This document shows, piece after piece, positions 1-9,668 of a stretch of 64,000 nucleotides of DNA (position 1 is the first letter of the stretch; every line of letters begins with the position of its first letter). The notes beneath the pieces were generated by a model. The model was not told the origin of the DNA. It ran no database searches and saw only the letters and a list, made by a program, of their open reading frames with translations. A program made the position numbers and the translations under genes. Origin of the DNA: an uncultured Collinsella sp. (GTDB lineage: Bacteria; Actinomycetota; Coriobacteriia; Coriobacteriales; Coriobacteriaceae); NCBI GenBank assembly GCA_959602645.1, contig CAUGTZ010000002.1, forward strand, positions 1 to 64,000, read 5' to 3'.

Positions 1-42
1 GCTATTTATTCAGTCCAAGTTTCGGGGCGCAGTTCACAGGCA

Positions 43-55
43 CCTTTGTGGTGGT
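43..55. repeat. Partial copy of palindromic repeat family A (right arm)
   Basis: The arm CCTTTGTGGTGGT preceded by ACAGGCA matches one half of the palindrome found complete at 825-859, 1692-1726, 41306-41339 and 47962-47996. The opposite arm is missing. It lies just beyond the 3' end of the first minus-strand gene. Confidence 0.7.
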
Positions 56-63
56 CGCGGTTT

Positions 64-735
64 CTACTCCTTCGCCGAACCCGTACTTCCCGATTCGACG
101 GTCCAGGGCATCTCATCCTCGAACAGCCATGTACGGGCAGACCCACTATCGCGTGCAGTCTGCGGGTCAGGCAAGCAGGTCTGTTTATAGGCATCTTGGA
201 TACACTGACCCATAAAATCGTTGAGCTCGGTCTGGTCGCCCTCCATGACATAGGCGACATCGCCGTCCATGATGTAGATGCCCGGACCCTCATTGCCCTC
301 GTAGCCCGGATCGTACGAGACATCACATAACTTTGCGCCGTTTGCAGTGTCCAGCTCGATGGAAGAGTGGCATCCGCCAACCATGTCGTTCGCTTTTGCC
401 CGATAGGACGCATATCCGTACCAACGCTTAAATGTTTTGCCCTTGAGTAGCTCGGACGCCCTATCGATCAGGCTTGTATCCGTGGTATAGCGCATGGCCC
501 CAAGCTGAATACGCGGATAATTGCTAATACCCAGCACAGCCGGCTGCTCATCAAAATCAACGGTAATGGTCTCGGGCTTGTCGTCGCCGGTCAGAAGTTC
601 GACAGATTGAGTCACAGGCTTGACCACCGGCTCCGTCACCGCAGCAGGTAGAAATGCCATACCGACAGCGCCCGCGCCAACCACAGCGATCGCAAGCGCC
701 AAGACAATCAATCCAATACGGGCAGAACGGCTCAC
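64..735 (-). CDS. Hypothetical membrane-anchored protein
   Basis: I do not recognise the family. The 223-residue product starts VSRSARIGLIVLAL, a short basic stretch followed by one strongly hydrophobic segment of about 25 residues. This fits an N-terminal membrane anchor or uncleaved signal with the rest outside the cell. The remainder is hydrophilic, has three or four Cys and no motif I know. The GTG start at 735 is chosen because GTGGGG lies at a suitable distance upstream; an in-frame GTG at 774 would add 13 residues. It is divergent from the next gene, whose product has a similar anchor-plus-domain layout, so the two may be distant paralogues. Confidence 0.6.
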   Translation of the reverse strand: MSRSARIGLIVLALAIAVVGAGAVGMAFLPAAVTEPVVKPVTQSVELLTGDDKPETITVDFDEQPAVLGISNYPRIQLGAMRYTTDTSLIDRASELLKGKTFKRWYGYASYRAKANDMVGGCHSSIELDTANGAKLCDVSYDPGYEGNEGPGIYIMDGDVAYVMEGDQTELNDFMGQCIQDAYKQTCLPDPQTARDSGSARTWLFEDEMPWTVESGSTGSAKE

Positions 736-824
736 GGCAAAACACCCCACAACGCAAACCTTCGCTACCTGCACTAATGATATCGCCAGCCAGCATTATT
801 ACCAAAAGAAGCCGCGCGCTCCTC

Positions 825-859
825 ACCACCACAAAGGGGACAGGCACCTTTGTGGTGGT
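825..859. repeat. Palindromic repeat family A, copy 1
   Basis: Perfect 13-bp arms ACCACCACAAAGG (825-837) and CCTTTGTGGTGGT (847-859) flank the loop GGACAGGCA. It sits in the intergenic DNA between two divergent genes. It is the same element as at 1692, 41306 and 47962, in inverted orientation by its loop. Confidence 0.9.
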
Positions 860-969
860 TTTCGACGCTAACGGTCGACCATCTCGCGCCATGAGATTAA
901 ACTTGAATTGTTCTCTGAACATATCCATTTCTGCCTATCCTCAACAGATCTTTGTCTCGAGGAGCGCAT

Positions 970-1638
970 ATGAAGCCGTCTCATTCCACCGGTCGCAACG
1001 TCATCGCCATTCTCGCCATACCCATCGTGATGCTCTTCCTTATCGTCGCCACGCCCTTTTCCCTTGGCATCGCCTCGCCCTTCGATTTATGCGGAATGGT
1101 CGACGCCGGCTCGCGTGCCACCTCGCTCTCCTTTATCTGTCGCGGCGTGTTCTACGAAGATGGAATTCCCACCGGAATTTGGCGGTCAATGTTACCGCTG
1201 CTCGGAACGATTGACGGATGCTTCCCCCATTTCAGCTTTGAACCTCAGACGATGAATTATTTGATCGACGACCAGCCACTCGACTCCATCACCCTCGCTT
1301 ACGACTATGCTCCAAACACCGATGAGCGTCACATGAACCAAGTCCTCGACAAGATGCTTGGACAGTGCGGGCTCACCGAGGAGGCCGGTCGAACCATCTA
1401 TAGCAACCAGAAATTAAAGCGAACAGAACTCCGCCGTGTCGGAAAAATCAAAGGGCGAAACGGGGCCGCCTACTGGGATGCCTGGGCAACACGCGACAAG
1501 GGCGAATTCGGACACAGCACCTATATGGTCACTGTCTACACCAAAGACGGAATTAAGGACAATGTTGACGATTTCGCGTCCTCCAAACTCGGCATCCCCA
1601 AAACAACCAAACCCGTCAACCCAGATGAAATCCTGTAG
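970..1638 (+). CDS. Hypothetical membrane-anchored protein
   Basis: Unrecognised 222-residue protein. Residues about 12-40 form a hydrophobic segment (IAILAIPIVMLFLIVATPF), so it is probably anchored in the membrane with an extracytoplasmic C-terminal domain. ATG at 970 is preceded by CGAGGAG at 958-964. The C-terminal half has mixed alpha/beta character and no catalytic motif I can name. Base composition is slightly lower in GC than the neighbouring metabolic genes. It ends close to a family A palindrome (1692-1726). Confidence 0.65.
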   Translation: MKPSHSTGRNVIAILAIPIVMLFLIVATPFSLGIASPFDLCGMVDAGSRATSLSFICRGVFYEDGIPTGIWRSMLPLLGTIDGCFPHFSFEPQTMNYLIDDQPLDSITLAYDYAPNTDERHMNQVLDKMLGQCGLTEEAGRTIYSNQKLKRTELRRVGKIKGRNGAAYWDAWATRDKGEFGHSTYMVTVYTKDGIKDNVDDFASSKLGIPKTTKPVNPDEIL

Positions 1639-1691
1639 AGCCGCTCATTAGAATGTCGCTCAACGTGCACACCGACATTGAGCTCACCCCC

Positions 1692-1726
1692 ACCACCACA
1701 AAGGTGCCTGTCCCCTTTGTGGTGGT
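1692..1726. repeat. Palindromic repeat family A, copy 2
   Basis: Arms ACCACCACAAAGG (1692-1704) and CCTTTGTGGTGGT (1714-1726) flank GTGCCTGTC, the reverse complement of the loop type in copy 1. Lies between convergent genes. Confidence 0.9.
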
Positions 1727-1732
1727 TTTCGA

Positions 1733-1768
1733 CAAAAAGAAGCCGCCCCAATAAAAAGAGGCGGCTTC
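1733..1768 (-). terminator. Rho-independent terminator, minus strand
   Basis: GAAGCCGCC (1739-1747) pairs with GGCGGCTTC (1760-1768). On the minus strand the stem is followed by TTTTTG, so it can end transcription of the hydratase gene. Confidence 0.75.
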
Positions 1769-1825
1769 AAGCTCAGTCTTTTTTAGCGTCCCTCAAGACC
1801 CAACGAGAACGTCGCGGTAGCCCCG

Positions 1826-1885
1826 GCCACACCTTTCCCTCGGGCGACCCTCGCGAAGCGCGTGAGCACGAGGGAAAGGTGTGGC
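1826..1885. repeat. Long inverted repeat beyond the hydratase stop codon
   Basis: GCCACACCTTTCCCTCG (1826-1842) is perfectly complementary to 1869-1885. The 26-nt spacer itself contains GCG/CGC pairing potential. It starts 18 nt after the hydratase stop codon and would form a very stable 3' hairpin. Confidence 0.75.
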
Positions 1886-1902
1886 AGGGGCGTACAGCAG
1901 AG

Positions 1903-4203
1903 TTACTCGGCAGCGGCCTTGAACTTGTTGTAGTTGATCAGGCAGCCGGCCTTGACGATGGCACGCTCCTCTGCCGTCATATCGGCAATGTAGAGCTCAA
2001 TCTGATCGACCGCACCATCGGCGCGCACCACGTAGGCGGCGATGTCCTTCAGGTCGCCATCGAGCGCGGCACGGATACCCGGCACAAAGACGTAATCGCC
2101 CACCTCAAAGTTGGGCTCGGCCTCCATCTGGAAGGGCACCATGCCCCAGTTCATCACGTTGGAGCGATAGCGCTTGGTGGCGTACTCGTGGACGATGTTG
2201 GCCAGGCCGCCAATTACGCGCTGGCAGCTCGCGGCCTGCTCGCGGGCGCTGCCGTCGCCAGGCTTCTTGGCGTAAATCATGGAACCGAACTCGGTCGCCT
2301 TGGCATCGGCCGCGACACCCGCGCCGGCCAGCGCCTCAAACACACCGGCAAGCTCGGCATCGAACGCCGCCAGGTCGCCCGCGGACTCGCCGGCAACGCG
2401 ACGCTTCTCCACAGCGTCGACCTCCTTGGAGCGACCCACGTAGGCCGGGTCGCGGCGGCTCAGCGTAAACTCAGCCAGGCCCAGCGGGTTGGAGCGGAAG
2501 GAGCTCGTCTCGCCCGAGGGAATGAGCTCGTCGGTCGTGGTGACCGGGTCCATGATCTTGGAGCAAACCTTGAGCAGGATGTCGTCGCCGAGCGGCTCCA
2601 TCGCGGGCCACGGCTTGATGTTGGGGCCTTCGACCAGCTCGTCGGCAGGCTCCGCCTTGCCAAAGCCCCAGTACACGCGCTTCTTGTACGGCGCGTCGTC
2701 AAAGGTGTACTCGCAGGCCTCGTCCCAAGTGTCCTCGGGCAGGTCGGTCGCCGGCGTCAGGACGCCGCCGTTGGCAGCCGTTGCCGCAATGGAGCGGGCG
2801 TCCATCAGGGCCACGGCGCTCAGCTGGCCATTACCCGGCTTGGAACCCTCGCGGTTGGGGAAGTTGCGCGTGGTGTGACGGATCGAAAGGCCGTTGTTGG
2901 CGGGCGTGTCGCCGGCGCCGAAGCACGGGCCGCAGAATGCCGTGCGCACGATTGCGCCGGCCTCCATGAGGTCGTAGATGTAGCCGCGGCGTGTAAGTTC
3001 GAGCGCCACGGGCTGGCTCGTGGGATAGACCGACAGCGAGAACTCGCCGCAGCCGGTATTGGCGCCCTTGAGCACGCGGGCAGCCTGGACCACGGAGTCA
3101 TAGTTGCCGCCCGAGCAGCCGGCGATAACGCCCTGCTGCACGTGCAGCTTGCCGTCGACGATCTTGTCGAGCAGGCTAAAGTGCGTCTTGCCCTCGCCGA
3201 TCTTGGCGGCCTCGAGCTCCACCTCGTGCAGGATGTCCTCGAGGTTCTCGTTGAGCTCGTCGATCTCAAAGCCGTTGGAAGGATGGAACGGCAGTGCGAT
3301 CATGGGCTTGATGCTCGACAGGTCGACCTCGACGCAACCGTCGTAGTAGGCGACATCGGCGGGCTTGAGCTCGCGATAGTCGTCGCCGCGGCCGTGCATG
3401 GTCAAAAACGCGTGCGTGTCCTCGTCGGTGGCCCAGATGCTCGACAGGCAGGTGGTCTCGGTGGTCATGACGTCAACGCCGTTGCGGTAGTCGGTCGTCA
3501 TGCTCGCGATGCCCGGGCCCACAAACTCCATGACATTGTTCTTGACGTAGCCCTTGGCAAAGACGGCGCGAATGATGGCGAGCGCCACGTCGTGCGGGCC
3601 GACGCCGGGGCGCGGGGCGCCCGTGAGGTAGATGGCCACGACGCCGGGATAGGCGACATCGTAGGTGTCGCGCAGCAGCTGCTTTGCCAACTCGCCGCCG
3701 CCCTCGCCCACGGCTATGGTACCCAGGGCACCATAGCGGGTGTGCGAGTCGGAACCCAGGATCATCTTGCCGCAACCGGCGAAGTTCTCGCGCATAAAGG
3801 AGTGGATGACGGCGATGTGCGGCGGAACGAAGATGCCGCCGTACTTCTTGGCTGCGGAAAGGCCAAAGACGTGGTCGTCCTCATTGATGGTGCCGCCCAC
3901 GGCGCACAGCGAGTTATGGCAGTTGGTGAGCACGTAAGGCAGCGGGAACTGCTCCATGCCCGAAGCGCGCGCCGTCTGGATGATGCCGACAAAGGTGATG
4001 TCGTGGCTCGCCATGGCATCGAAGCGAATCTTGAGTGCCTCGGGGTCGCCCGACGTATTGTGTGCCTGGAGGATCGAATACGCGATGGTGCCGCGCTTGG
4101 CATCCTCGGGTGCCTGCGTAATGCCGCGCTCGGCAGCCTCGGCCGCAGGCACGACCTCGCTGCCGCCGCGCAGGTAGATGCCGTCCTCGTACAGCTTGAC
4201 CAT
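1903..4203 (-). CDS. Aconitase-family hydratase (YbhJ-like)
   Basis: A 766-residue member of the aconitase/isopropylmalate isomerase superfamily, closest in layout to the E. coli YbhJ type rather than housekeeping AcnA/B. The three expected [4Fe-4S] cysteines are visible: one in GCSGGNYD near residue 362 and the CGPC pair near residue 424. The C-terminal swivel domain carries YRSNVMNWGMVPF. ATG at 4203 follows GTGGGAG. Real substrate unknown; citrate/isocitrate activity is possible but unproven. The gene lies downstream of the dnaK operon, separated by repeats, so it is probably transcribed on its own. Confidence 0.85.
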   Translation of the reverse strand: MVKLYEDGIYLRGGSEVVPAAEAAERGITQAPEDAKRGTIAYSILQAHNTSGDPEALKIRFDAMASHDITFVGIIQTARASGMEQFPLPYVLTNCHNSLCAVGGTINEDDHVFGLSAAKKYGGIFVPPHIAVIHSFMRENFAGCGKMILGSDSHTRYGALGTIAVGEGGGELAKQLLRDTYDVAYPGVVAIYLTGAPRPGVGPHDVALAIIRAVFAKGYVKNNVMEFVGPGIASMTTDYRNGVDVMTTETTCLSSIWATDEDTHAFLTMHGRGDDYRELKPADVAYYDGCVEVDLSSIKPMIALPFHPSNGFEIDELNENLEDILHEVELEAAKIGEGKTHFSLLDKIVDGKLHVQQGVIAGCSGGNYDSVVQAARVLKGANTGCGEFSLSVYPTSQPVALELTRRGYIYDLMEAGAIVRTAFCGPCFGAGDTPANNGLSIRHTTRNFPNREGSKPGNGQLSAVALMDARSIAATAANGGVLTPATDLPEDTWDEACEYTFDDAPYKKRVYWGFGKAEPADELVEGPNIKPWPAMEPLGDDILLKVCSKIMDPVTTTDELIPSGETSSFRSNPLGLAEFTLSRRDPAYVGRSKEVDAVEKRRVAGESAGDLAAFDAELAGVFEALAGAGVAADAKATEFGSMIYAKKPGDGSAREQAASCQRVIGGLANIVHEYATKRYRSNVMNWGMVPFQMEAEPNFEVGDYVFVPGIRAALDGDLKDIAAYVVRADGAVDQIELYIADMTAEERAIVKAGCLINYNKFKAAAE

Positions 4204-4218
4204 ACTGTCTCCCACTCT

Positions 4219-4236
4219 GCCCAAAACGATTTGGGC
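4219..4236 (-). promoter_or_regulatory. Small 5'-UTR stem-loop before the hydratase gene
   Basis: GCCCAAA (4219-4225) and TTTGGGC (4230-4236) form a 7-bp hairpin with loop ACGA directly upstream of the ribosome binding site. It could influence translation or act as a protein site; no regulator can be named. Confidence 0.35.
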
Positions 4237-4368
4237 GCATAGCATACATTCGTTCAATATCGTGCCATAGAACGGTTGCGAGTGGGTTACGAATCTGCAC
4301 GTTCACTTTATCTCAGTAAAGCAAAGAACGAGTTGGGTGCCGGGGGCAGACTTAGACGCCGAAATGAC

Positions 4369-4432
4369 GAGAGTGGATAATCTCCCACTTTGAGCCTGCA
4401 AACAGGCCAAAAACGGGAGATTATCCACTCTC
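4369..4432. repeat. Palindromic repeat family B, copy 1
   Basis: Perfect 18-bp arms, GAGAGTGGATAATCTCCC (4369-4386) and its complement (4415-4432), flank a conserved core CACTTTGAGCCTGCA. Other copies are at 39184 and 56531. Confidence 0.9.
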
Positions 4433-4444
4433 ATTCTGCGGGCA

Positions 4445-4473
4445 CTCATTTAAGTCTGTCCCCAATGAGTGCC
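4445..4473. repeat. Short repeat family C (ACTCATTTAAGT-GTCCCCAATGAGT)
   Basis: ACTCATTTAAGTCTGTCCCC followed by AATGAGT directly follows the family B element. The same unit recurs at 40055-40130, 49733-49770 and 56606-56665. ACTCATT and AATGAGT form its terminal inverted repeat. Confidence 0.8.
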
Positions 4474-4490
4474 CGGCAGCGTCGGCGGAG

Positions 4491-4907
4491 CTATAGGTCG
4501 CTACCCGTACCTAGCAGCTTGCGCATGACTTGCTCGGGGTTGACCGAGCCGTCGCGCGGGGCCAGGGCGGTGATCTTCTTCTGCATCTTGTACTCGTGCA
4601 GCTCGTCCTCGAGCTGGCGCACGCGAGCGCGGAGCTTCTCGTTCTCGCGCTCGCGCTCCTCGGCACGCTCCTTCATATCGAGAATGCGCACCACGCCGGC
4701 AAGGTTGATACCCTCGTCAGTCAGCTGGTTGATGAGCTCCAGACGCTCGATATCGGCACGCGAATACAGGCGCGTGTTACCGCCCGAGCGCTGGGGGTTC
4801 ACCAGGCCCTTAGACTCGTAGACGCGCAGAGTCTGCGGATGCATGCCGGTCAACTCGGCCGCCACGCTGATCATGTACAGCGGTTTGTTCCTATTGTCCT
4901 CGGCCAT
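4491..4907 (-). CDS. hspR: MerR-family heat-shock repressor HspR
   Basis: A 138-residue MerR-type regulator. Residues 9-78 are the winged HTH, with the HspR signature MHPQTLRVYESKGLVNPQRS. A coiled coil follows at about 80-110 (KERAEERERENEKLRARVRQLEDE split over several heptads). HspR represses chaperone genes and uses DnaK as co-repressor in other actinobacteria. It is the last gene of dnaK-grpE-dnaJ-hspR, which fits autoregulation. ATG at 4907 is preceded by GTCAGGT. A dyad near the dnaK promoter (8934-8955) is a candidate binding site. Confidence 0.92.
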   Translation of the reverse strand: MAEDNRNKPLYMISVAAELTGMHPQTLRVYESKGLVNPQRSGGNTRLYSRADIERLELINQLTDEGINLAGVVRILDMKERAEERERENEKLRARVRQLEDELHEYKMQKKITALAPRDGSVNPEQVMRKLLGTGSDL

Positions 4908-4979
4908 GCTACCTGACCCCTTTCCGTCTCGTTATCGTCCATCATAAGCCCGCGGGCGCGGGCGTGCGCCACGACCGCC

Positions 4980-5945
4980 CTAGTACGTCGCCTTGTAACG
5001 GTTGACCTTCTCGCGATAGTCGCGCGTGTCGGCCTCACGCAGCTTGGTCATGGCATCGCGTTCGTCATCAGACAGGTTTGTGGGGACCTGCACCTTAATC
5101 TCGACAAGCAGCGCGCCTGTGCGGCCACGGTGCTTAACGTCGGGCGCCCCCATCTCCTTAAAGCGGAACTTCTTGCCCGTCTGGGTACCCGCGGGCACTT
5201 TCAAACGGACCGTCGCACCGCCGGGCGTAGGCACGTCCACCGTGCAGCCAAGCGCCGCCTCGTAGACCGAGACCGGCACCTCCATGGTCACGTCGGCGCC
5301 TTTGCGCTTGAACAGCGGGTGCTCCTCCACATGCGTGGTCACGACCAGGTCGCCGCGCTCGCCACCCGCAACGCCATACTCGCCGCGACGCTTGTAGCGT
5401 AGCTTGCCGCCATCGACCGCGCCCGCGGGCACCGAGACCGTGATGGTCTGCTGCTCGCCTGTCGAGGGAATGCGATAGGTGACCTTGTGCGTCACGCCGC
5501 GAAACGCGTCCTCGGCCGTCACATCGACGGTCAGCGATAGGTCGCCGCCCTTGCGAGCGCGGCTGCGACCCGCGCCGGCACCGGCAGCGCCCGCAGCCCC
5601 GGCAAAGCCCGAGCCCCAATCGCTACCCCAGGCGCCATTGCCGCTGAAGATGCTGTCGAAGATATCGCCCCAGCCGCTGGCGCCCGCGCCGGCACCGTAG
5701 CCGCCGCCATACGCGCCGCCCGCGCCCGGCATGCCGCCGAACATGAGCATCTGGTCGTACTCTTTGCGCTTCTTCTCGTCCGAAAGCGTCTCGTAGGCCT
5801 CGCTGATCTCCTTAAACTTGGCCTCGTCGCCGCCGGCATCGGGGTGATATTTTTGCGCGAGCTTGCGAAACGCGCTCTTGATCTCTTTGTCGGAGGCGCT
5901 CTTGGATACGCCCAGGATGTCATAGAAGGTTTTGCCTGCAGCCAT
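4980..5945 (-). CDS. dnaJ: DnaJ-type co-chaperone without zinc fingers
   Basis: A 321-residue J-domain protein that stimulates DnaK ATPase. The J domain spans residues 5-70 with the HPD triad at 34-36. A Gly/Ala-rich linker at about 80-135 follows, then two beta-barrel substrate-binding domains to the C-terminus. The four CxxCxGxG zinc repeats of classical DnaJ are absent, so it is class B (CbpA/DnaJ2-like). ATG at 5945 has GAGAGGAGC upstream. A 12-bp stem-loop separates it from grpE, which may lower expression of dnaJ and hspR relative to dnaK and grpE. Confidence 0.92.
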   Translation of the reverse strand: MAAGKTFYDILGVSKSASDKEIKSAFRKLAQKYHPDAGGDEAKFKEISEAYETLSDEKKRKEYDQMLMFGGMPGAGGAYGGGYGAGAGASGWGDIFDSIFSGNGAWGSDWGSGFAGAAGAAGAGAGRSRARKGGDLSLTVDVTAEDAFRGVTHKVTYRIPSTGEQQTITVSVPAGAVDGGKLRYKRRGEYGVAGGERGDLVVTTHVEEHPLFKRKGADVTMEVPVSVYEAALGCTVDVPTPGGATVRLKVPAGTQTGKKFRFKEMGAPDVKHRGRTGALLVEIKVQVPTNLSDDERDAMTKLREADTRDYREKVNRYKATY

Positions 5946-6018
5946 CGTAGCTCCTCTCCTGTTACGTCCGCCGCCCATGCAGACGACGGCTCATGCTTTC
6001 ATATGGCACTAGGCCAGA

Positions 6019-6048
6019 AAGGGCCCCGGGTGTTGCCCCGGGGCCCTT
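6019..6048 (-). terminator. Intra-operon stem-loop between grpE and dnaJ
   Basis: AAGGGCCCCGGG (6019-6030) pairs perfectly with CCCGGGGCCCTT (6037-6048). On the minus strand it is followed by TCTGGCC, a poor U-tract. It is more likely a partial terminator or processing site than a full stop. Confidence 0.55.
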
Positions 6049-6053
6049 CTCAA

Positions 6054-6896
6054 TTACTCCTCGGTGCTCTCGGCCGTATCGGCCGAAGCATCCTCGGGCG
6101 CCGCTTCGGGCTCCGGTGCGGGGCGCTTCTCGCCACCGTAGGTCACCGTCACCATCGCGGAACGCAGGATGCGATCCGCCATGCGGTAGCCCTTCTGGTA
6201 CACGTCGTTGACGGTCTCGTCGTACTGCGATGCGTCCTCGACGCGACCCACAGCCTGGTGCTCGAGCGGATCGAACGCCTCGCCCTTGGGGTCGATGGGC
6301 TCAACGCCCTCGTGCGCAAACACATCGAGCAGCTTGGCATGCACCGCGTCGACGCCATCGACGAACTGCTTAAAATCGTCGGAAAGCTCCTGGCTACGGG
6401 CATGGTCGATCGCGCGCTCGATATCGTCAATCACCGGCAGCAGCGCAGTGACAAGCTTCTCGGTCGCGCGCTCGCGCTCAGCGATGCGCTCGTTGGCGGT
6501 GCGGCGACGAAAGTTCTCCCAGTCGGCCTGTAGACGGGCAGTGCGCTCGGTGGCGTCCTTTGCCTTGTCCTCGGCGGCCTTCTGAGCCTCTGCCGCAGCA
6601 TCGAGCTCATTGCGCACGTCAGCAAGCTCTTTCTGAGCCTGCTCGAACTTGAGCTTAAAGTCGTTGTCGGCGGCTTCTTCACCGGCGCGGATAGCGGCTT
6701 CCACCATCTCGTCCTCGGTCATCGTCGCCTCCTTGTTGGAATCCTCTACCTGGTTCTCGGCAGCCTCGGCGGCCGGGGCCTCGTTGGCCTCGGTATCGTC
6801 AACGGCCTCTACGGGAATCTTCACGTCCTTCTCCTCAGAGTCAACGGGGGCGGCGCCAGCGGCGGCCGCCTCCGTGCGAGCTTTACGGGCGGACAT
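6054..6896 (-). CDS. grpE: Nucleotide exchange factor GrpE
   Basis: A 280-residue GrpE, the exchange factor that releases ADP from DnaK. The long coiled coil is at about 75-145 and the C-terminal beta-domain at 195-255 carries the family motif near YQKGYRMADRILRSAMV. The first about 58 residues are an Ala/Glu-rich extension, and the C-terminal tail is Pro/Glu-rich. ATG at 6896 is 2 nt after the dnaK stop, suggesting coupled translation. An in-frame ATG at 6722 with AAGGAGG 5 nt upstream could give a shorter 222-residue form nearer the usual GrpE length. Confidence 0.93.
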   Translation of the reverse strand: MSARKARTEAAAAGAAPVDSEEKDVKIPVEAVDDTEANEAPAAEAAENQVEDSNKEATMTEDEMVEAAIRAGEEAADNDFKLKFEQAQKELADVRNELDAAAEAQKAAEDKAKDATERTARLQADWENFRRRTANERIAERERATEKLVTALLPVIDDIERAIDHARSQELSDDFKQFVDGVDAVHAKLLDVFAHEGVEPIDPKGEAFDPLEHQAVGRVEDASQYDETVNDVYQKGYRMADRILRSAMVTVTYGGEKRPAPEPEAAPEDASADTAESTEE

Positions 6897-6898
6897 GA

Positions 6899-8791
<1,893 letters not shown>

Positions 8792-8933
8792 TAGAAATTC
8801 CCTCTCTCTTTTGCGTTCGCGTCGCCTCGACGGTCTGTCGCGCGGCGCTTCGGCTTGTCTTTCAGGATGTAGTGTATCCCCTTATGGGCTGGAATATACA
8901 AAATCTAAGTCAATTCATATAAGATTTCTTATC

Positions 8934-8955
8934 TCTGAGAGTTTAGGTTCTCAAA
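8934..8955 (-). promoter_or_regulatory. Candidate HAIR-like HspR operator and dnaK promoter
   Basis: TCTGAGA (8934-8940) and TCTCAAA (8949-8955) form a dyad with one mismatch and 8-nt spacing. This resembles the actinobacterial HAIR element (CTTGAGT-N7-ACTCAAG) but does not match it exactly. On the minus strand TTGAGA (8949-8954) can act as -35, with TAAGAA 17 nt downstream as -10, so a bound repressor would cover the promoter. A TTGACT at about 8908-8913 is an alternative -35. Confidence 0.4.
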
Positions 8956-9095
8956 TGTGCAGGTAGATGCACTGTTTGAGTTCTCGGCAGATCTATTGAG
9001 ATCTATGTAGAGTTGACTGAGGTGTGAGCCTGAAGCCGTACAGGGGGCCTTGGAGCGACCCCGGGGGAAGCGCGACCCAGTCTGAGCGTAAATTC

Positions 9096-9173
9096 CGGGA
9101 CGCAGTTTCCGCCGGGCGGTCCAACCGGAAACCGTGTCCCGTTTTGGACGTGGATTACGGGATGCGGTTTCCG
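9096..9173. repeat. GC-rich repeat family D, three units
   Basis: Three related 16-mers alternate in orientation: CGGGACGCAGTTTCCG (9096-9111), CGGAAACCGTGTCCCG (9126-9141) and CGGGATGCGGTTTCCG (9158-9173). The same unit is repeated five times at 30914-31054. They lie between the dnaK promoter and the ferredoxin gene. Confidence 0.8.
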
Positions 9174-9307
9174 CAAGCACGCTCAATCGCCCTATATTTC
9201 AAGTCACCTATAGCTAACATTTGCGCAGCTCAACGGCCCCACCTGCGCGTTTTTTAGTAAACCTTGGCATACTCGGCGAACGGTATGAAGATGCCGGCCA
9301 GGGGGTA

Positions 9308-9335
9308 TTGCAAACGGTCGCTCCCGTGGTATGTT
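9308..9335 (+). promoter_or_regulatory. Tentative ferredoxin promoter
   Basis: TTGCAA (9308-9313), 16-nt spacer and TATGTT (9330-9335) form a modest sigma-70-like promoter about 60 nt upstream of the ferredoxin ATG. TTGGCA at about 9264 is an alternative -35. Confidence 0.3.
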
Positions 9336-9396
9336 TTTGCCCGAATCAAACCGGCGCGCATCGCCTGTAGCGTCGGTCAACAGAGAGGAAACTACC

Positions 9397-9582
9397 ATGG
9401 CTCATCCCGTAATTGATGCCGACGAGTGCATCGCTTGTGGCGTTTGCGTCGACTCCTGCCCCGCTGGCGTTCTGGAGCTCCAGGACGTCGCTACCGTCGC
9501 TGACGAGGACTCCTGCGTCGCCTGTGGCGCTTGCCAGGACGCTTGCCCCGCCGGCGCGATCACCGAGATCGTCGAGGAGTAA
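9397..9582 (+). CDS. 2[4Fe-4S] ferredoxin
   Basis: A 61-residue bacterial-type electron carrier. Two complete CxxCxxCxxxCP motifs are present at Cys11/14/17/21 and Cys40/43/46/50, each expected to hold one [4Fe-4S] cluster. ATG at 9397 has AGAGAGGA upstream. It is monocistronic and ends in a strong bidirectional terminator. It probably serves pyruvate:ferredoxin oxidoreductase or hydrogenase-type redox reactions in this anaerobe; the partner is inferred. Confidence 0.96.
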   Translation: MAHPVIDADECIACGVCVDSCPAGVLELQDVATVADEDSCVACGACQDACPAGAITEIVEE

Positions 9583-9621
9583 CAACTCCCCCGCTTGCAC
9601 ACTCACAAGTACACCGTGCAC

Positions 9622-9659
9622 AAAAGGAGGCCTCCGCATCGCCGCGGAGGCCTCCTTTT
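9622..9659. terminator. Bidirectional terminator between ferredoxin and niaR
   Basis: AAAAGGAGGCCTCCGC (9622-9637) pairs perfectly with 9644-9659 around loop ATCGCC. The T-runs on both sides let it serve the ferredoxin gene on the plus strand and niaR on the minus strand. Confidence 0.9.
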
Positions 9660-9668
9660 GCATGTGTT

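Noticed and set aside
1678..4242. A very long open frame on the plus strand opposite the hydratase gene
   Set aside because: It mirrors the high-GC codon pattern of the hydratase, has no ribosome site or recognisable domain, and its product is low-complexity. The hydratase frame has clear Fe-S motifs.
9024..9257. Short coding frames between dnaK and the ferredoxin gene
   Set aside because: They cross family D repeats and lack ribosome sites.
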